Shown here one piece after another: positions 12,291 through 23,377 of a stretch of DNA of 64,000 nucleotides. The position numbers and the translations under genes were made by a program. Position 1 is the first letter of the stretch; each line of letters begins with the position of its first letter. The notes under the pieces were generated by a model. It saw only the letters and a list, made by a program, of their open reading frames with translations. It was not told where the DNA came from and did not search any database. The DNA comes from Clarireedia homoeocarpa (taxonomy: Eukaryota; Ascomycota; Leotiomycetes; Helotiales; Rutstroemiaceae). The stretch lies in contig LNKV01000005.1 of the NCBI GenBank assembly GCA_001465935.1, forward strand, positions 682,001 through 746,000. Direction: 5' to 3'.

Positions 12291-14287
12291 TCATACGATA
12301 TGCTGCACATATACCTCTCCTTCCTTCCTGACTTCTCCTTCACTCTCTTCCATTCTCCCTTGCACCAAAGCAGTTAGTCCGACACGTTCCTGAACTTCCG
12401 CAAATGCTCTCATATCATCGGCGCTAGTATGGCTTCCGAAAACTTGGTCCATCTCCTCCAGTGTCTTCCCCTTGGTTTCTGGTACGAAGAAGTAAATGAA
12501 GAAACCACCAAGTGCACTCCACACCGCGAAGAAGATGTAGGTGCCCCAGGTAATGTTTTCAAGCATAGGGGGTACGACGAATGCAATGATGAAGTTGTTC
12601 ATCCAGTTTGCGGAGGCACCGATGGATGTTCCCTTTGCGCGGATGGAGATTGGGAAGATTTCTGCGATGAGAATCCAGGATCCCGGTCCCCAGCTGTATG
12701 CAAAGTTAATAATGTATAACCAGACAAACCCTGTTATATGTCAGACTTGTTCTATATTCAATTTAATATGGCGACTTACCAACTGCTACCCATCCTGCAG
12801 CAGCGTTCTGAGTCCAGTCATGCGAGCACTTGGCAACAATTATACAAATGACAGTTTCGCAGATAGCCATACCAACAGAACCGGCTATCATGAGTGGTTT
12901 ACGACCGACTTTATCGATGTAGCAGATGGCAGGAATGGTTGTTGCAACGTTTATTACTCCAATAACCCCAGTTGCCAAAAGCGAAGTGGTGGTGCTGGTA
13001 AGACCGAGAGATTGAAAGATGATGGTGGCATAGTAGATGACTAGAGCATGATATTAGAATGGCTGAATACCATAGAAATCTCAATAGTGAAGATATGAGG
13101 CAACTTGAGTTGTGAGACGAGGGAAAGGGTTTAAGGGTGTTACTTACTTGACTCAATCCCAGTCCATTGCTGGAAGAACATGACTAAACTAGCAATAGCA
13201 ACTCTTTTGAATGAGTCCTTACTTCGGAAAACATTACTGTATTGAGCAAACTCTCGCCTCCATACACTGTCCCCTGTTGATGCACTCAGGTTTGGGAAAC
13301 GACGATCGAAGATCTCCTTCTCAAATTCTGCGTCGGCTTTGATTTCAAGATATTCGACTTGAACAAGGTAGTTGTCCTCTGGAAGATTGCGGAGATAAGC
13401 CAACGTCTTTAAAGCTTCTTGGTCCCTGCCTTTGTTGACAAGCAGACGAGGAGAAAATGGCATGAAAATGAGCCCGATGCAAAGAATGACAGCGGGGACA
13501 CCTTGAATGATCATTGGAAGTCTCCAAGCCATATCCGATTGTCCATCGCTAGTTCCGCCAATATAGTTGCTGCCGAACTGCTCACTTGTTAGCGTGAAAA
13601 CCTTGGGGAGTTCGGTGGATAGACATACAGAAATCCAATATGCAATCATGATTCCAATCGTTGTTGAGAGCTGTTGAAGAGCAATCAAAAAGCCCCTGAA
13701 CTCTGGTGGAGACAATTCTGCGTTATACAAGGGACTGACGTAGTTGTCAGGCTCGCGTTCTCGTAATCTTCAGTAAATAACATTACCCAATAGCTGAAAG
13801 AGCTCCCACTCCAAGGCCCGTGAATAGTCGTCCTGCATACAAATATGCAGTATTTTGCGCACCCGCAGCCAAGAAGGATCCCAAACCGATCCAGAGGGCT
13901 GCTGCGAACATTGTATGTTTTCGTGAGAAGACTTCAGCGAAGATACCTGAAGAAAGGGAGCCGAGCCATCCACCAAGTTGTAAAATAGATGTGAGCCAGC
14001 CAAGCTTCGACGCATTTGATCTGACATCTGGGAAGTTGCGCTGAAAGGAGTTCATAACTACTACTTGGCCGAGCACACCTTGTTGATAACCGTAGAGCAA
14101 GCCGCCAAATCTGAGACATTTTAGAATCTAAATCTTGACTGTTAAGAGTATGATATACTGACGATGCGAAAAGGGCAATGAAAAACACTTTTTTGTTCTT
14201 CAGGAGACTTTTCGGGCCCACCACTCCTATCTCGGCACGCATGTGCGCAGTTACGCCGGACAGACTTTGGTCGACGCCGCCAGTCAT
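12291..14287 (-). CDS. MFS sugar transporter (fungal hexose/quinate type)
   Basis: A plasma-membrane proton-coupled sugar or sugar-acid importer of the MFS sugar-porter family. Exons are 14287-14163, 14110-13787, 13734-13148, 13040-12780 and 12730-12291; the product is 578 aa with about 12 membrane segments. Visible signatures: FGGLLYGYQQGVLGQ in TM1, RLFTGLGVGALSAIGPLYNAE before TM5, the central loop with SPRLLVNKGR, QQWTGIESIIYYA at TM7, DKVGRKP after TM8, and PETKGKTLEEMDQVFG after TM12. All splice joins restore these conserved blocks. It is divergent from the aldolase pseudogene, with which it shares a 736-bp promoter region, suggesting they were once co-regulated. Substrate cannot be assigned; the neighbouring enzymes point to a deoxy-sugar or aldonic acid. 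Confidence 0.9.
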
Positions 14288-15023
14288 TTTCAAAATTCAA
14301 CAAGAAAGTCGATGTTGTTTAGATTGATTGAGAAAGGACCCGGGATGCGAGAACCGGATGGCAGATTGGTGGGGAAACATAGCAATCTTATCGGATGAGC
14401 CCCTGACACACATATATATAAAATTTGAGCATAATCACCTCTTTATGTCGCCCCCCACTGGAAGTATACTCACGCCAAATTTGGAAGTCTAATCCCTAGA
14501 TTCTGGTACTAGCTTAACCAGGCTGCCCCGCAACTTTGGGGTGTGAACTACTTCAACGCCCCTTGAGTGGTGGATTACTTGGCACAGTGGTCAATGGCTT
14601 GGCCGTAGCGGAAGTTCTGGCACAAAATTTAAGCAGCAGAATCCTAGGTGATGTTGCAATGTTAACGTGGGTGAAGTTCGGGGCCCCATAATGACGCGTC
14701 CAAAGGAATGGGGCACCCGCATCTGGCATGTTTTACACCCCGAGAAGAGGTGTGGGGTATTTATGAACAGATGGGGAATGACCTCGTATCGGACAATATC
14801 AATTCTGCATCTTCGCCGAAATGGCTGTTAGGGTCGACATCGGGAAGAACTTGCCATCGAAGGTACATCGAGACGATGTAAAGAACAACTCAGATTAAGA
14901 GAACTCGTGGCGAGCACAGGTTCCACTGCCCACATCAAAGCAGGTATGATATCACAAACGTTCATTATATTCAGATACCTGTCTTTCATCCATCACTTAC
15001 CTTGCCTTCGTCGCAAGCCAAAA
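14288..15023. promoter_or_regulatory. Divergent promoter region of transporter and aldolase
   Basis: This 736-bp region separates two divergent starts. An alternating TATATATA at 14413-14420 sits about 126 bp upstream of the transporter ATG and is a plausible TATA element for it. A CCG-N3-CGG everted pair lies at 14603-14611. Co-regulation of both genes from here is inference. Confidence 0.4.
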
Positions 15024-15953
15024 ATGTCTTCCCCAGATTGGAAATCCTCGAATCGTCATCTGAATATCTTGTCAGCTGCGGAGAAGGGCAAATATGGAGT
15101 CCTTGCTTGTATAGCATACAACATCGAGCATATCTTGGGATTTGTTCGCGCAGCAGAGAAAGCACGATCTCCTATCATCATTCAGTTCTTCCCCTGGGCC
15201 ATCACCTTCTCTGATGGGCTCCTCATTCGCACAGCTGCCGAAGCCATAAAACGCAGCAAAGTGCCCGATGCCATATCAATACACCTTGATCATGCTCAAG
15301 ATGCAGACACCATAAGACTGGCAGCCGACACACTGCCATTTGATAGTATCATGATAGACATGTCACATCACGAGAAGGAGGAAAACTTGGAGAAGACCAA
15401 AGAGTTGGTAAAGTAATGCCATGAAAAGGGTATCGGGACCGAAGCAGAGCCGGGAAGAATTGAAGGAGGTGAGGATGGAGTAATGGATACCGATGGTCTG
15501 GAAGGTAGTAAGACTACAAAGGAGGAGGTTAGTCAGTTCTGCGCAACAGGTGTCGATGCACTTGCTCCTGCCATTGGAAACGTGCATGGTGAATATGGAT
15601 CTGCCGGCCCACAGCTAGATTTCCCAAGGTGATGTTGCCATTCCCGTTTTGAAGAAAATAACAAACATGCTGACAATATCAGGTTACGAGAAATCCGAAG
15701 TCAGTTACACGGAAACGTTAGAACAGTTCTGCATGGCACAAATGGTTTCAAGCCAGATCTGATGAAGGCATGTATAGTGGAGGGTGTATCTAAAATCAAT
15801 GTAAATAGACTGGTTCTAGATGACTATTTTGAACATTTGCATGCAAACGCTGGGAAGATGCCGCATACTACATTGATGGAACAAGGAGTTGAGAAAGTTG
15901 TGAATCAAACGATAGAGTGGATGGAGATTTGCAGTTCAGCTGGAAAAATATGA
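15024..15953 (+). pseudogene. Class II ketose-bisphosphate aldolase with in-frame stop
   Basis: This zinc-dependent class II aldolase (fructose/tagatose-bisphosphate or related ketose substrate) is interrupted. Exons are 15024-15628 and 15683-15953 (54-nt intron), 291 codons. Conserved blocks lie on both sides of the break: AIAYN-like CIAYNIEH, HLDHAQD (zinc ligands), MIDMSHHEKEEN, then after the stop TEAEPGRIEGGEDG, APAIGNVHGEYG, VLHGTNGF and INVNR. Codon 131 is TAA (15414-15416), between ELVK and CHEKG, where the family normally has an aromatic or small residue; TAC or TAT would differ by one base. An intron cannot explain it: GTAAAG just before the stop is followed by AG only 21 nt later. 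No other frameshift was seen, so the lesion looks recent, or it is a sequencing error. The ATG at 15024 follows a pyrimidine-rich leader. Confidence 0.8.
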
Positions 15954-17431
15954 CGCAGAATAGATTATGCCTGTTTCCATGGGATGCGAGGTTGCGAATT
16001 GTGATCTTCGGGCCGCCTGTTACCATCATACTGATCACATTGTCACAATGAAACATATCATTCTAAAGTAAAAGTCATCACATTTTTTTGGGGAGGGGGG
16101 GGTTGGGGGGTTCTACGTACTTTGACCTTTTGTACTACGCCTATAGTTAATGAACGGAAAGAGACATGAAATGGGGGGTCGGAGGAGAGGATAAGTGGTA
16201 GTGATATTTCTATCACCCCTTTTCCGCCCTGCTGTGAGTCCGAAGTCCCATACGTAGAAGCTTGATTATTTGCCGGTCAGTTTTGATCTACAATTGCTGA
16301 TGCAGACCTGACAATATTGCTATATCCCATTTGGATCATATTGCCCTGTTGTGTGCTCGAGGTCCCATTCGCAGAACCTTGAAGTGGGAATATTAACGCA
16401 GACTCAGCCATCTCGCGAAGTTGCTCTACGTGGGCGTTGCTAGTAGTAGTGAGAACTACAGCGCCTGTCGTGGCCTGTTGATGCTGTCCCGAATATGAAA
16501 CTCGACTGCTTGGGCCGGATTACATTCCATAGTGACCGGCTGGCACTCAATAGTCTTGATTGTTTCAATGGCCTTGACTGGATGCACCCGGCATCCGGCT
16601 GGGATGACGTGCAATAGCATGGCCAACACCTGTTACATCATCAAGAGAGCCTTGAAAGAAGTAGCCAGAGACTCTACTTTGCTCTGTATTTGCAGCACTT
16701 TTGGTGACCCGGGCTTCGTATTGGGTGGTCCGGTCAGCGGTGCCGGGGGCCCGGTTTGAGCGAGGACGACCTATGCGCCCTTAGCCAGGTGGATTATGGC
16801 TTGAACTCATCTCGTGAGCTCGGAAGTGTAAGTAGAAGGCAATCTTATATTCTAGAAGAAGCTCTACTAGAGGTGGGGGCTAGCAACTAGATTGAGTAGA
16901 GAACCGATTATCGATGTGTTTATGAACCTTTTCAGCAGTTAAATTCATGTTGGATATGTTGTTTTCATCATGTTTGGTTAACAGTATTAGGATTCGATAT
17001 GATAGAACAATAGTTATAACAGAATAGTCATTGAAGAAATCATCAATACCGTTAAGTGGTGCTGCTTGTTGATACTTTTCTGTAGCTCAGATTTGCTGGT
17101 AATATTCTAGTTGGACTTGTCCAAGGAGTGTTACCTCGTGTCGAGGGCCCAGCGCAATTCCATTTAGACTTTAGCGGTCTTCACACCACACAATAGTTCT
17201 GCTGAGGGGAAAACATATATGAATGAAAGCATATGGATTCGGGATGGTCCATAGCACGATACTCACTTACTTGATCATGATGGATTTCTTTCCTCAATCT
17301 TCGCGAATTCTCTTACAATATTTCAGCCTGCCCACAACATAGCAGAGCTTTCCCTTAGTTTCTCCAATCCTCAAACTCCCCCAGCTCCTTAATAATTGCC
17401 GTCCTAGTCCCTACCCTACCCCCTTCAGAGA
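15954..17431. other. Intergenic between aldolase and rhamnose-type SDR
   Basis: This 1.48-kb gap contains a G-run at 16093-16110, a possible decayed minus-strand coding stretch at 16277-16810 (listed separately), and the promoter of the downstream SDR. Nothing else was recognised. Confidence 0.4.
16277..16810 (-). pseudogene. Possible relic coding stretch, unknown protein
   Basis: A single minus-strand frame of 178 codons starts at an ATG (16810) and ends at TGA (16277-16279). It is broken by four stops at 16781, 16565, 16547 and 16520 (lowest coordinate of each). Two are TAA and two TGA, so each could come from a Gln or Arg codon by one C-to-T change. Between stops it is rich in Gly, Ser, Gln, Asn and Pro, and the last 80 codons are open. 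Random sequence would carry about eight stops, so the excess openness is modest, and another minus frame is also fairly open. No family recognised; it may be chance. Confidence 0.2.
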
Positions 17432-18321
17432 ATGGTTGGCCTCGCTCGTTGGCGGCTACTTGCTGGGAAAACAGCAGCTATTACAGGAGGAACCACTGGC
17501 ATAGGACGAGCAATTGTGCTTGAATATTTACGACAAGGATGCAATGTTGGGGTTAATCACCTTGGGTTAGAGAAGGACGAATCATTGAAACGAAGCCTAT
17601 TCAAAGAGGCGGCAGCAATCAAAGCAGAGAAGGTGGAAGGGGAAAGTTCATCGAAAGCTGGGGATCTATTCGAGCTCGCCGGTGATGTCACAAATCCAGA
17701 AACAGGGACGAAGCTCGTGCAACAGACTGTCAAAAAGTGGGGAAAGTTGGACATATTCGTCGCAAACGCAGGAGTGTTTGAACCTGCCGAGTTCTTGACG
17801 TATGTGCTCCTGTTCCTTCTTGAGGAGTGCTCTGGATTTAACGTCGATCTTTATTCAGATTAGAAAAGGAACTTTTCGATCACACTGTTCGAATAAACCT
17901 CAACGGTGCATTTTACCCCTGCCAAGCTGCGGCACGACAAATGGTCAAGCAAGGTCATGGTGGTTCGATAATCGGAATCTCGTCTATCAGCGCTTTAGTT
18001 GGTGGAGGGTTGCAGACACATTATACACCAACAAAGGCGGGGGTATTATCAATGATCCAGTCCATGGCAATTGCTCTCGGTAAGGAGAATATCAGATGCA
18101 ATGCCATATTACCTGGCACGATCAAGACACAATTGAGCGATATGGATATGAAGAACGAGGTCAAAAAAGCTTATCTTGGGCAACGGATACCAATGGGTAA
18201 GGTAGGAGACCCATCTGATATTGCTGGCCCAGCCGTTTTCTTGGCTTGTCCGGAGCTGAGTCCGTACTGCAATGGAACTCAATTACTAGCAGACGGTGGC
18301 ATGTTCGTACATCTTCAATGA
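17432..18321 (+). CDS. SDR close to fungal L-rhamnose 1-dehydrogenase
   Basis: A short-chain dehydrogenase that by resemblance to the yeast LRA1 enzyme should oxidise L-rhamnose to L-rhamnono-lactone with NAD(P)+, the first step of the non-phosphorylated rhamnose pathway. Exons are 17432-17799 and 17859-18321 (59-nt intron); the product is 276 aa. Motifs: TGGTTGIG (18-25), NAG (112-114), Ser165, YTPTK with Tyr178 and Lys182 in correct spacing. The blocks QMVKQGHGGSIIGISSISAL, HYTPTKAG, RCNAILPGTI, VGDPSDIAGPAVFLA and LLADGGMFVHLQ match recalled LRA1 almost residue for residue. It lies between the broken aldolase and a Zn2Cys6 regulator. A 2-keto-3-deoxy acid pathway would also need a dehydratase, which is not in this window. 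A related aldose 1-dehydrogenase is the alternative. Confidence 0.85.
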
Positions 18322-18862
18322 ATCAAGAAGTTTGCAGTTAATGTGCGAAGCCGCCGAGGCTGTATGCGTGTGTCGACTATGAGCTTGACCATGGCCATGG
18401 GTTCCGAATTATACTGCACCCAGCTCAAAGTATCCTAGTCATGATAAGACTGTAGCGAACCGGGAAATGACTATTTTCCACAGCATCATGGGTACTTCGT
18501 ATATGTGCATAGATATCGACGGCTTGATGAAGAACTACCCTGCCGTGTCTCTAAAAGAATCTTATCCTCTCCCTTCAAGTAGAAACTTCCACCGCTATTT
18601 CTAGCTGAATACGAAGTAGAGTTCCCCTATTCCCAGTCCAGCGAAAATCAAATTAGTCATGCGGGGTATTGGGCATCCACACCACCTGTGGTTACCGCGC
18701 TCAGACCTGCAAGAACCTGCAAGCAAAAGACCAACCGCTGAGCAACCAAAAATACTGAAGGCCCAGCCCCCTAGACATCTCCATGCTCGTTGCTTCGGTT
18801 TCAATTCTTAGGATAGAGGCATATGAGTCCCACGGCATTCATGAAAGTACTACTACGTCTCA
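18322..18862. promoter_or_regulatory. Intergenic, promoter of Zn2Cys6 regulator
   Basis: This 541-bp gap holds the 3' region of the SDR and the promoter of the regulator downstream on the same strand. No distinct element was recognised. Confidence 0.4.
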
Positions 18863-21164
18863 ATGGGAGAAGGAGAGGACACTCGTCCCACACCTCGACG
18901 AATTCGAAATCGTCAATCACGAAGTCGTGGGCTTCGAAGAACTACGGGCTGGTGAGTTGCTGCAGATAACCTTTCCAAGGAGCCCTTGGATTTGGGGCTC
19001 GAGTTCATATTTGTCCTAGTATCACATGTCGCAAAAGACATGTTAAATGCGGCGAAGAAAAACCGGATTGTCACCGATGTTTGAAGGGCAACCAAACGTG
19101 TGTTTATGCCACTTCCAATACAACGGCACCCATAGGAAGAGCCACCTCCCCATCGACTGCTGATAGGCCGGAAAAGGGATCAAAGGAGAGATCTCCAACT
19201 ATTACTTCCATTCCCGAGGCGCAATGTGTGCGATGGCCTAATTCGCCTGAGCAAATGCGACCACATTCGCACGCCTTAGAACCTCGGAGTTGTTCGTCAC
19301 AGGATAAAGAGAGTCCTCATTCCAGTGTCCAGAGGAGGGCCACTCAGAATGACTACTTTCCGGTTGTACCCAGTACCGTCGGAGCGGGGGGCACGCCAGC
19401 ACAGCAGGTGCTCTCGCCCGAGCAGTTTTATGCGCCTACACCATACTCCCTAGGGAGTAATGATAGTTTAGTCCTTGGAACTCGATCATCTCTACCTCAA
19501 CCTACTTTCAATGTCGCAATCGCAAAGTGGTTTGACATGCTAGTAGGCGATTCCGATTTTGAAAACGCCATCTCAAGCTTCGATGTCAGTGGAGACGGTT
19601 TGGACCCAACAAAATCGCAGGACCTGAATCACATTTCATCCTCCCGGCGTGTCAGTGCTATATCAGATGCACCTGGCGCAAATGGAATACCTCCTTCGTT
19701 GCATCTACAATTACTTGAGCGCAACACACACTCCCAAGATCGAGTCGTAACTTCAGAAAAGCTACGGTGGCAGCTCTCACATCCAATTGAGTTAATGCCA
19801 CACGAACACTTTATATTTCAAAACTTTGTACAAAGAATTAGCCACTGGGTATGGGCCCACTATTTCCCTGTTCTCTCCTTATAATCTAATACGTTCTACC
19901 GCCGCCCCTCAGATTGACCTCTTCGATCCCTCTCAAAACTTCTCAGCCTTCGTTCCTCACCTCGCCCTTCACAATACCGGCCTCATGAAAGCCATTCTCG
20001 CCCTTTCGACCCGGCACCTCTCACGCAGCCCCAATATCGCTCAAGACGCCAACCACAACCGCAATGACGCTCTCCAATACTACAACGAGACTCTCCACTA
20101 TCTCTCCAAAGCCATGCAATACAACACCTACAAAACCAGTCTCGAACTCCTCGCGACTGCCCTCATTGTCTCAACCTACGAAATGCTCGACGGTTCCGGC
20201 AAAGACTGGGAGCGCCACCTCCAAGGCGTTTTCTGGATTCAACGTTCCCAAGTAATCCACGGCGATTCTAAAGGACTCAAGCAGGCAGTATGGTGGGCCT
20301 GGCTCTGTCAAGACATATGGGCCGCATTCCGGGAGAAGCGAAAAGCTTTTACGTTCTGGAAACCCGTGCGCACGTATGCTGAGCTGAATCCGTGGGAGTT
20401 GGCTTCTCGATCTGTGTATCTGATGGCGCAAGTGGTGAACTATTGCTCCAGAGAAGAACTGGATAGTTATGCGGGTGATATAGGGGCTAGGATTGATAAG
20501 GCGGCTAGGATTGAGAATATGCTCGATGATTGGTATGGGTGTTTGACGGTGGAGTTTACACCGTTACCGTTGCAGGGATATCCAGCTGGAGAAGGATTTT
20601 CCCCAATTTGGATACAGCCGCCTCCTTTTGGTATGTACATCTCCTAGGTAGATAGATGCATGGGGAAGGGAATAAAAAGAGCCCAGCTAACAATATTAGG
20701 CGTCGCACTTCAACTTCACTACTCGGCTCGGCTGCTTCTCCTCCTCAATCGGCCTTCTCGTGGTGGTTTCGGCGGCTACATAGAACAGAGTCGGCTGATC
20801 TCAAAATACGTTGCGAATATTTGCGGGATCGCTATGACACTGACGGATTATGCTTCCAGTATTATGTGCTCACAATGTCTTTTTATAGGTATTTTTTTTT
20901 AATCTTTCTTTCCTTATCCATCCCCTGCGCCCTACAGTCATCTCTTTCAATCACATCACTTCTACATCCCTATCCACGACCCAGTTCATCTCAAAAAATT
21001 AACACAAACCCCTCAAAGCCGGCATGTGCATCCAAGAACCCCCAAAACGCGAAGCCGTCCTCGGAATGATAGATTCCTGTCGCCAGCGTACCGGATGGCC
21101 GATCAAACCTCTAGGCGAGGAATTACGGGCTTTTTGGGATGCACCGGAAAATGTTCCTACTTAA
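18863..21164 (+). CDS. Zn2Cys6 transcription factor (Fungal_trans_2 type)
   Basis: A nuclear binuclear-zinc-cluster regulator, probably controlling the neighbouring sugar genes. Exons are 18863-18951, 19020-19848, 19913-20630, 20700-20888 and 21019-21164, giving 656 aa. The cluster is Cys30, 33, 40, 47, 50 and 57 (CX2CX6CX6CX2CX6C), with a basic arm of Arg/Lys just before it. The first intron splits the codon of the first Cys (TG|T). A Ser/Pro-rich linker runs to about 270, followed by an alpha-helical regulatory domain with FVQRISHWIDLFDPSQNF and MKAILALSTRHLSR, ending with SCRQRTGWPIKPLGEELRAFW. The 130-nt last intron was placed with acceptor AG at 21017-21018 because only that join gives LFIAGMCIQEPPKREAV, the expected C-terminal block. 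Target and inducer are unknown. Confidence 0.85.
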
Positions 21165-21915
21165 TTTGAATGGCGGATGGAATGGACCGGGAGTATAGGA
21201 AATTAAGAGCAAACCTGGAGGAGGATGAGATCGAGGATCAAGATTGTAGAGCTGCTACCGAGAATGAGGATAAAAATTATAAGAGCGATATCCCGTACAC
21301 GGGTGGACAGGGGAAGATGTTCGGAAAAGATGGACATAAACCCGACTAATAATCGGTCGGAATAGGACGGTTGATTACCGGATGGGAGTTCATATCTCGG
21401 GTTTGGATGTACAACAGTCTTGCGGAACTAGGTGGAACGGAACAGAATGCGCACGAAGTAAAGCTGCAAGCACTGGAAGGAAAGCGGAAAAGGCGGATTA
21501 TTATGTACGATATTGATGTATACCCCTTTGGACGGATTATCTGTATCGTTGTCATGATTATCGGATATAGTTTGAGGAGGAGGAGTTGGGATTCGGATAT
21601 TATGTTATGGTTGTACTGTACGCTACAGATAAGATCGAGACTGAGATTGTGTTGTATTATATGGTGGAATCACGGAGTGTTAGGTAGTGCTATATAATGT
21701 ACCGAAAGACAAACCAACTTAATCATCGTATATGCGAAGGACAACTCGTTCAGTGTGCTTCTGACTGGATGGGAAATCGTGTCATTGTAGTGCTCAGGAT
21801 CGATATCTCATTTGCTGAACACCCATATGTCTCGAGAGTCTCTTAATTTGCCAACTACTTTCGAGATCGTAACCTCGATTGCACATTATAAATCGAAAGA
21901 ACCCACCTCCCTCTT
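21165..21915. other. Intergenic, convergent 3' regions
   Basis: This 751-bp gap lies between the 3' ends of the Zn2Cys6 gene (+) and MTQ1 (-). An open stretch on the + strand (21371-21697) has no recognisable domain. Nothing else was seen. Confidence 0.45.
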
Positions 21916-23071
21916 TCAATCCTTCCTTCGATGCATATGTGCAGTGTACAACACAACAGCCCTCATTTTCCCCGTCCCCTTAACATCTACCCTCCGGCCA
22001 TTAATATAGACATAATCCAACTCATCATCTCCGTCATTGTGGCCCTCAGGCCAATCTCTCCAAATCTCAATCCCACCCGGGCGACGCATCGCCATCTCCA
22101 CAACCCTCACTGCCTGCGCCGCATCGCCCACCTCCATGATCAGAATTTTCGATCGTAGAAGCTCATAGAAATGTAATAAACGATGATAGAAAGTATCCTC
22201 TGGGTGAATGACCGCCTGCTCGGCATTCGAATCATTCAGATGATAGAGCTCGACCCCCGAGACTTCGGGCACAAGAGCTAGTCTCGGCTCCCAGTTTCGT
22301 ACTGAGCGTGTGGTTTCTTTGTTGAATGCGTCGTGGGAGATGTATGGTGGGTTGGAGATGATGATATCGCAGGTTTGTTTAGTTATCTCTAATATGTTTT
22401 CATCTTGCCTAAGAATGTCTGCATACTCAAAACGAACTTGGCTTGGTGCAGAAGTTTTCAGAAGACCTTGTTTTTGATTAAACAGGAGGTTTTCCCTCGA
22501 GAGCTGGAGTGCCTGGGGAGATACATCCAGACCGATGATTTCGAGGTTGCGGTGGTGTTTTGACAGAAGAGAATGAAGTAGCAGTGAAATGCAGCCGGTT
22601 CCTGAGCAGAAATCTACGATCCTGAAAGCCTTATTTGGAGCAGGATCTGTAGACTCTGATAGTTCTGCAGATAGATACTTTGCTTTGACGATGTTAGCCA
22701 GGTGTGTGGTGTAGGCTTCTGTTTCTGGTCTTGTAGCTATCATTAGTGGTAAACTCCCCGAAAAGTGCAGAGAATGACTACCTTGGTATGAGAACTCCCG
22801 ATCGACATTTAATCTCCAGTGTTCCAAATGGTTGTGTGCCGAGAAGATATTGAAGCGGGACACCCCATGCACGCCATTGACATAGCTGGAGAATCCTTTT
22901 GGATTTCTTCCTCACATCAGAGGTTGGTTTCCATGTTTCGTTGACATGTTCACGTAGCCATCGTAGTTCATTTAGAGCAGATGGTAGGTCTCGCGTCTCT
23001 CGGAGAATGGGTGCAAGTAATGGGGAGATGTTGTGGGCTCGAAGTCTTAGAGCATTGGACAAACGAGGCAT
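21916..23071 (-). CDS. MTQ1: Release-factor glutamine N5-methyltransferase, HemK/Mtq1 type
   Basis: This SAM-dependent enzyme methylates the glutamine of the GGQ motif in the mitochondrial class I release factor, supporting translation termination in mitochondria. Exons are 23071-22782 and 22729-21916 (52-nt intron), 367 aa. The N-terminal helical domain holds GVPLQYLLGTQPFG; the splice join restores LIPRPETEAYT. The SAM fold follows, with VDFCSGTGCISLLL (about 136-148), LDVSPQAL (about 164-171) and the catalytic ISNPPYIS (NPPY at 223-226). The acceptor CTACAAG was chosen over an earlier AG because only it keeps PRPETE in frame. It is divergent from AIM32 with 306 bp between starts. A clear mitochondrial targeting sequence is not obvious, so the mitochondrial rather than cytosolic (Mtq2) assignment rests on the HemK-type N-domain. 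Confidence 0.88.
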
Positions 23072-23377
23072 GGGTTTGTTCGTGGGATTTTTCCTTGCGA
23101 TTTCAAGGGACAGAGTTGTCCCAGACGACTATGGCAAATTCAAAAGGCATATACTCATGATCTCCACGGCCATGACACTTCAAAGTTCATGATGATATTC
23201 CGAGGAAAGGATCCTGAAGAAATTGACTGAATTATGTAAATGGTCACATGACATGCTGAGTTATGCAATGTGTTTAAGGTTATGCATTACTTCGTAGAAC
23301 GATTAGATAAGATAAAGCTTCCCCAAGAATAATTCCATCATTACTAAAAGTACTCGCGTCAAGTTTTCCACTTCCTC
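23072..23377. promoter_or_regulatory. Short divergent promoter MTQ1 / AIM32
   Basis: Only 306 bp separate the starts of two divergent genes that both belong to mitochondrial biology, so a shared bidirectional promoter is likely. No TATA box was recognised for either side. Confidence 0.5.

Noticed and set aside
15409..15429. Intron removing the aldolase stop
   Set aside because: GT to AG distance is only 21 nt, far below the smallest intron here (48 nt).
20940..21018. Extra internal exon in the 18.9-kb Zn2Cys6 gene after the acceptor at about 20937
   Set aside because: It would shift the frame and lose the conserved C-terminal block; a single 130-nt intron keeps it.
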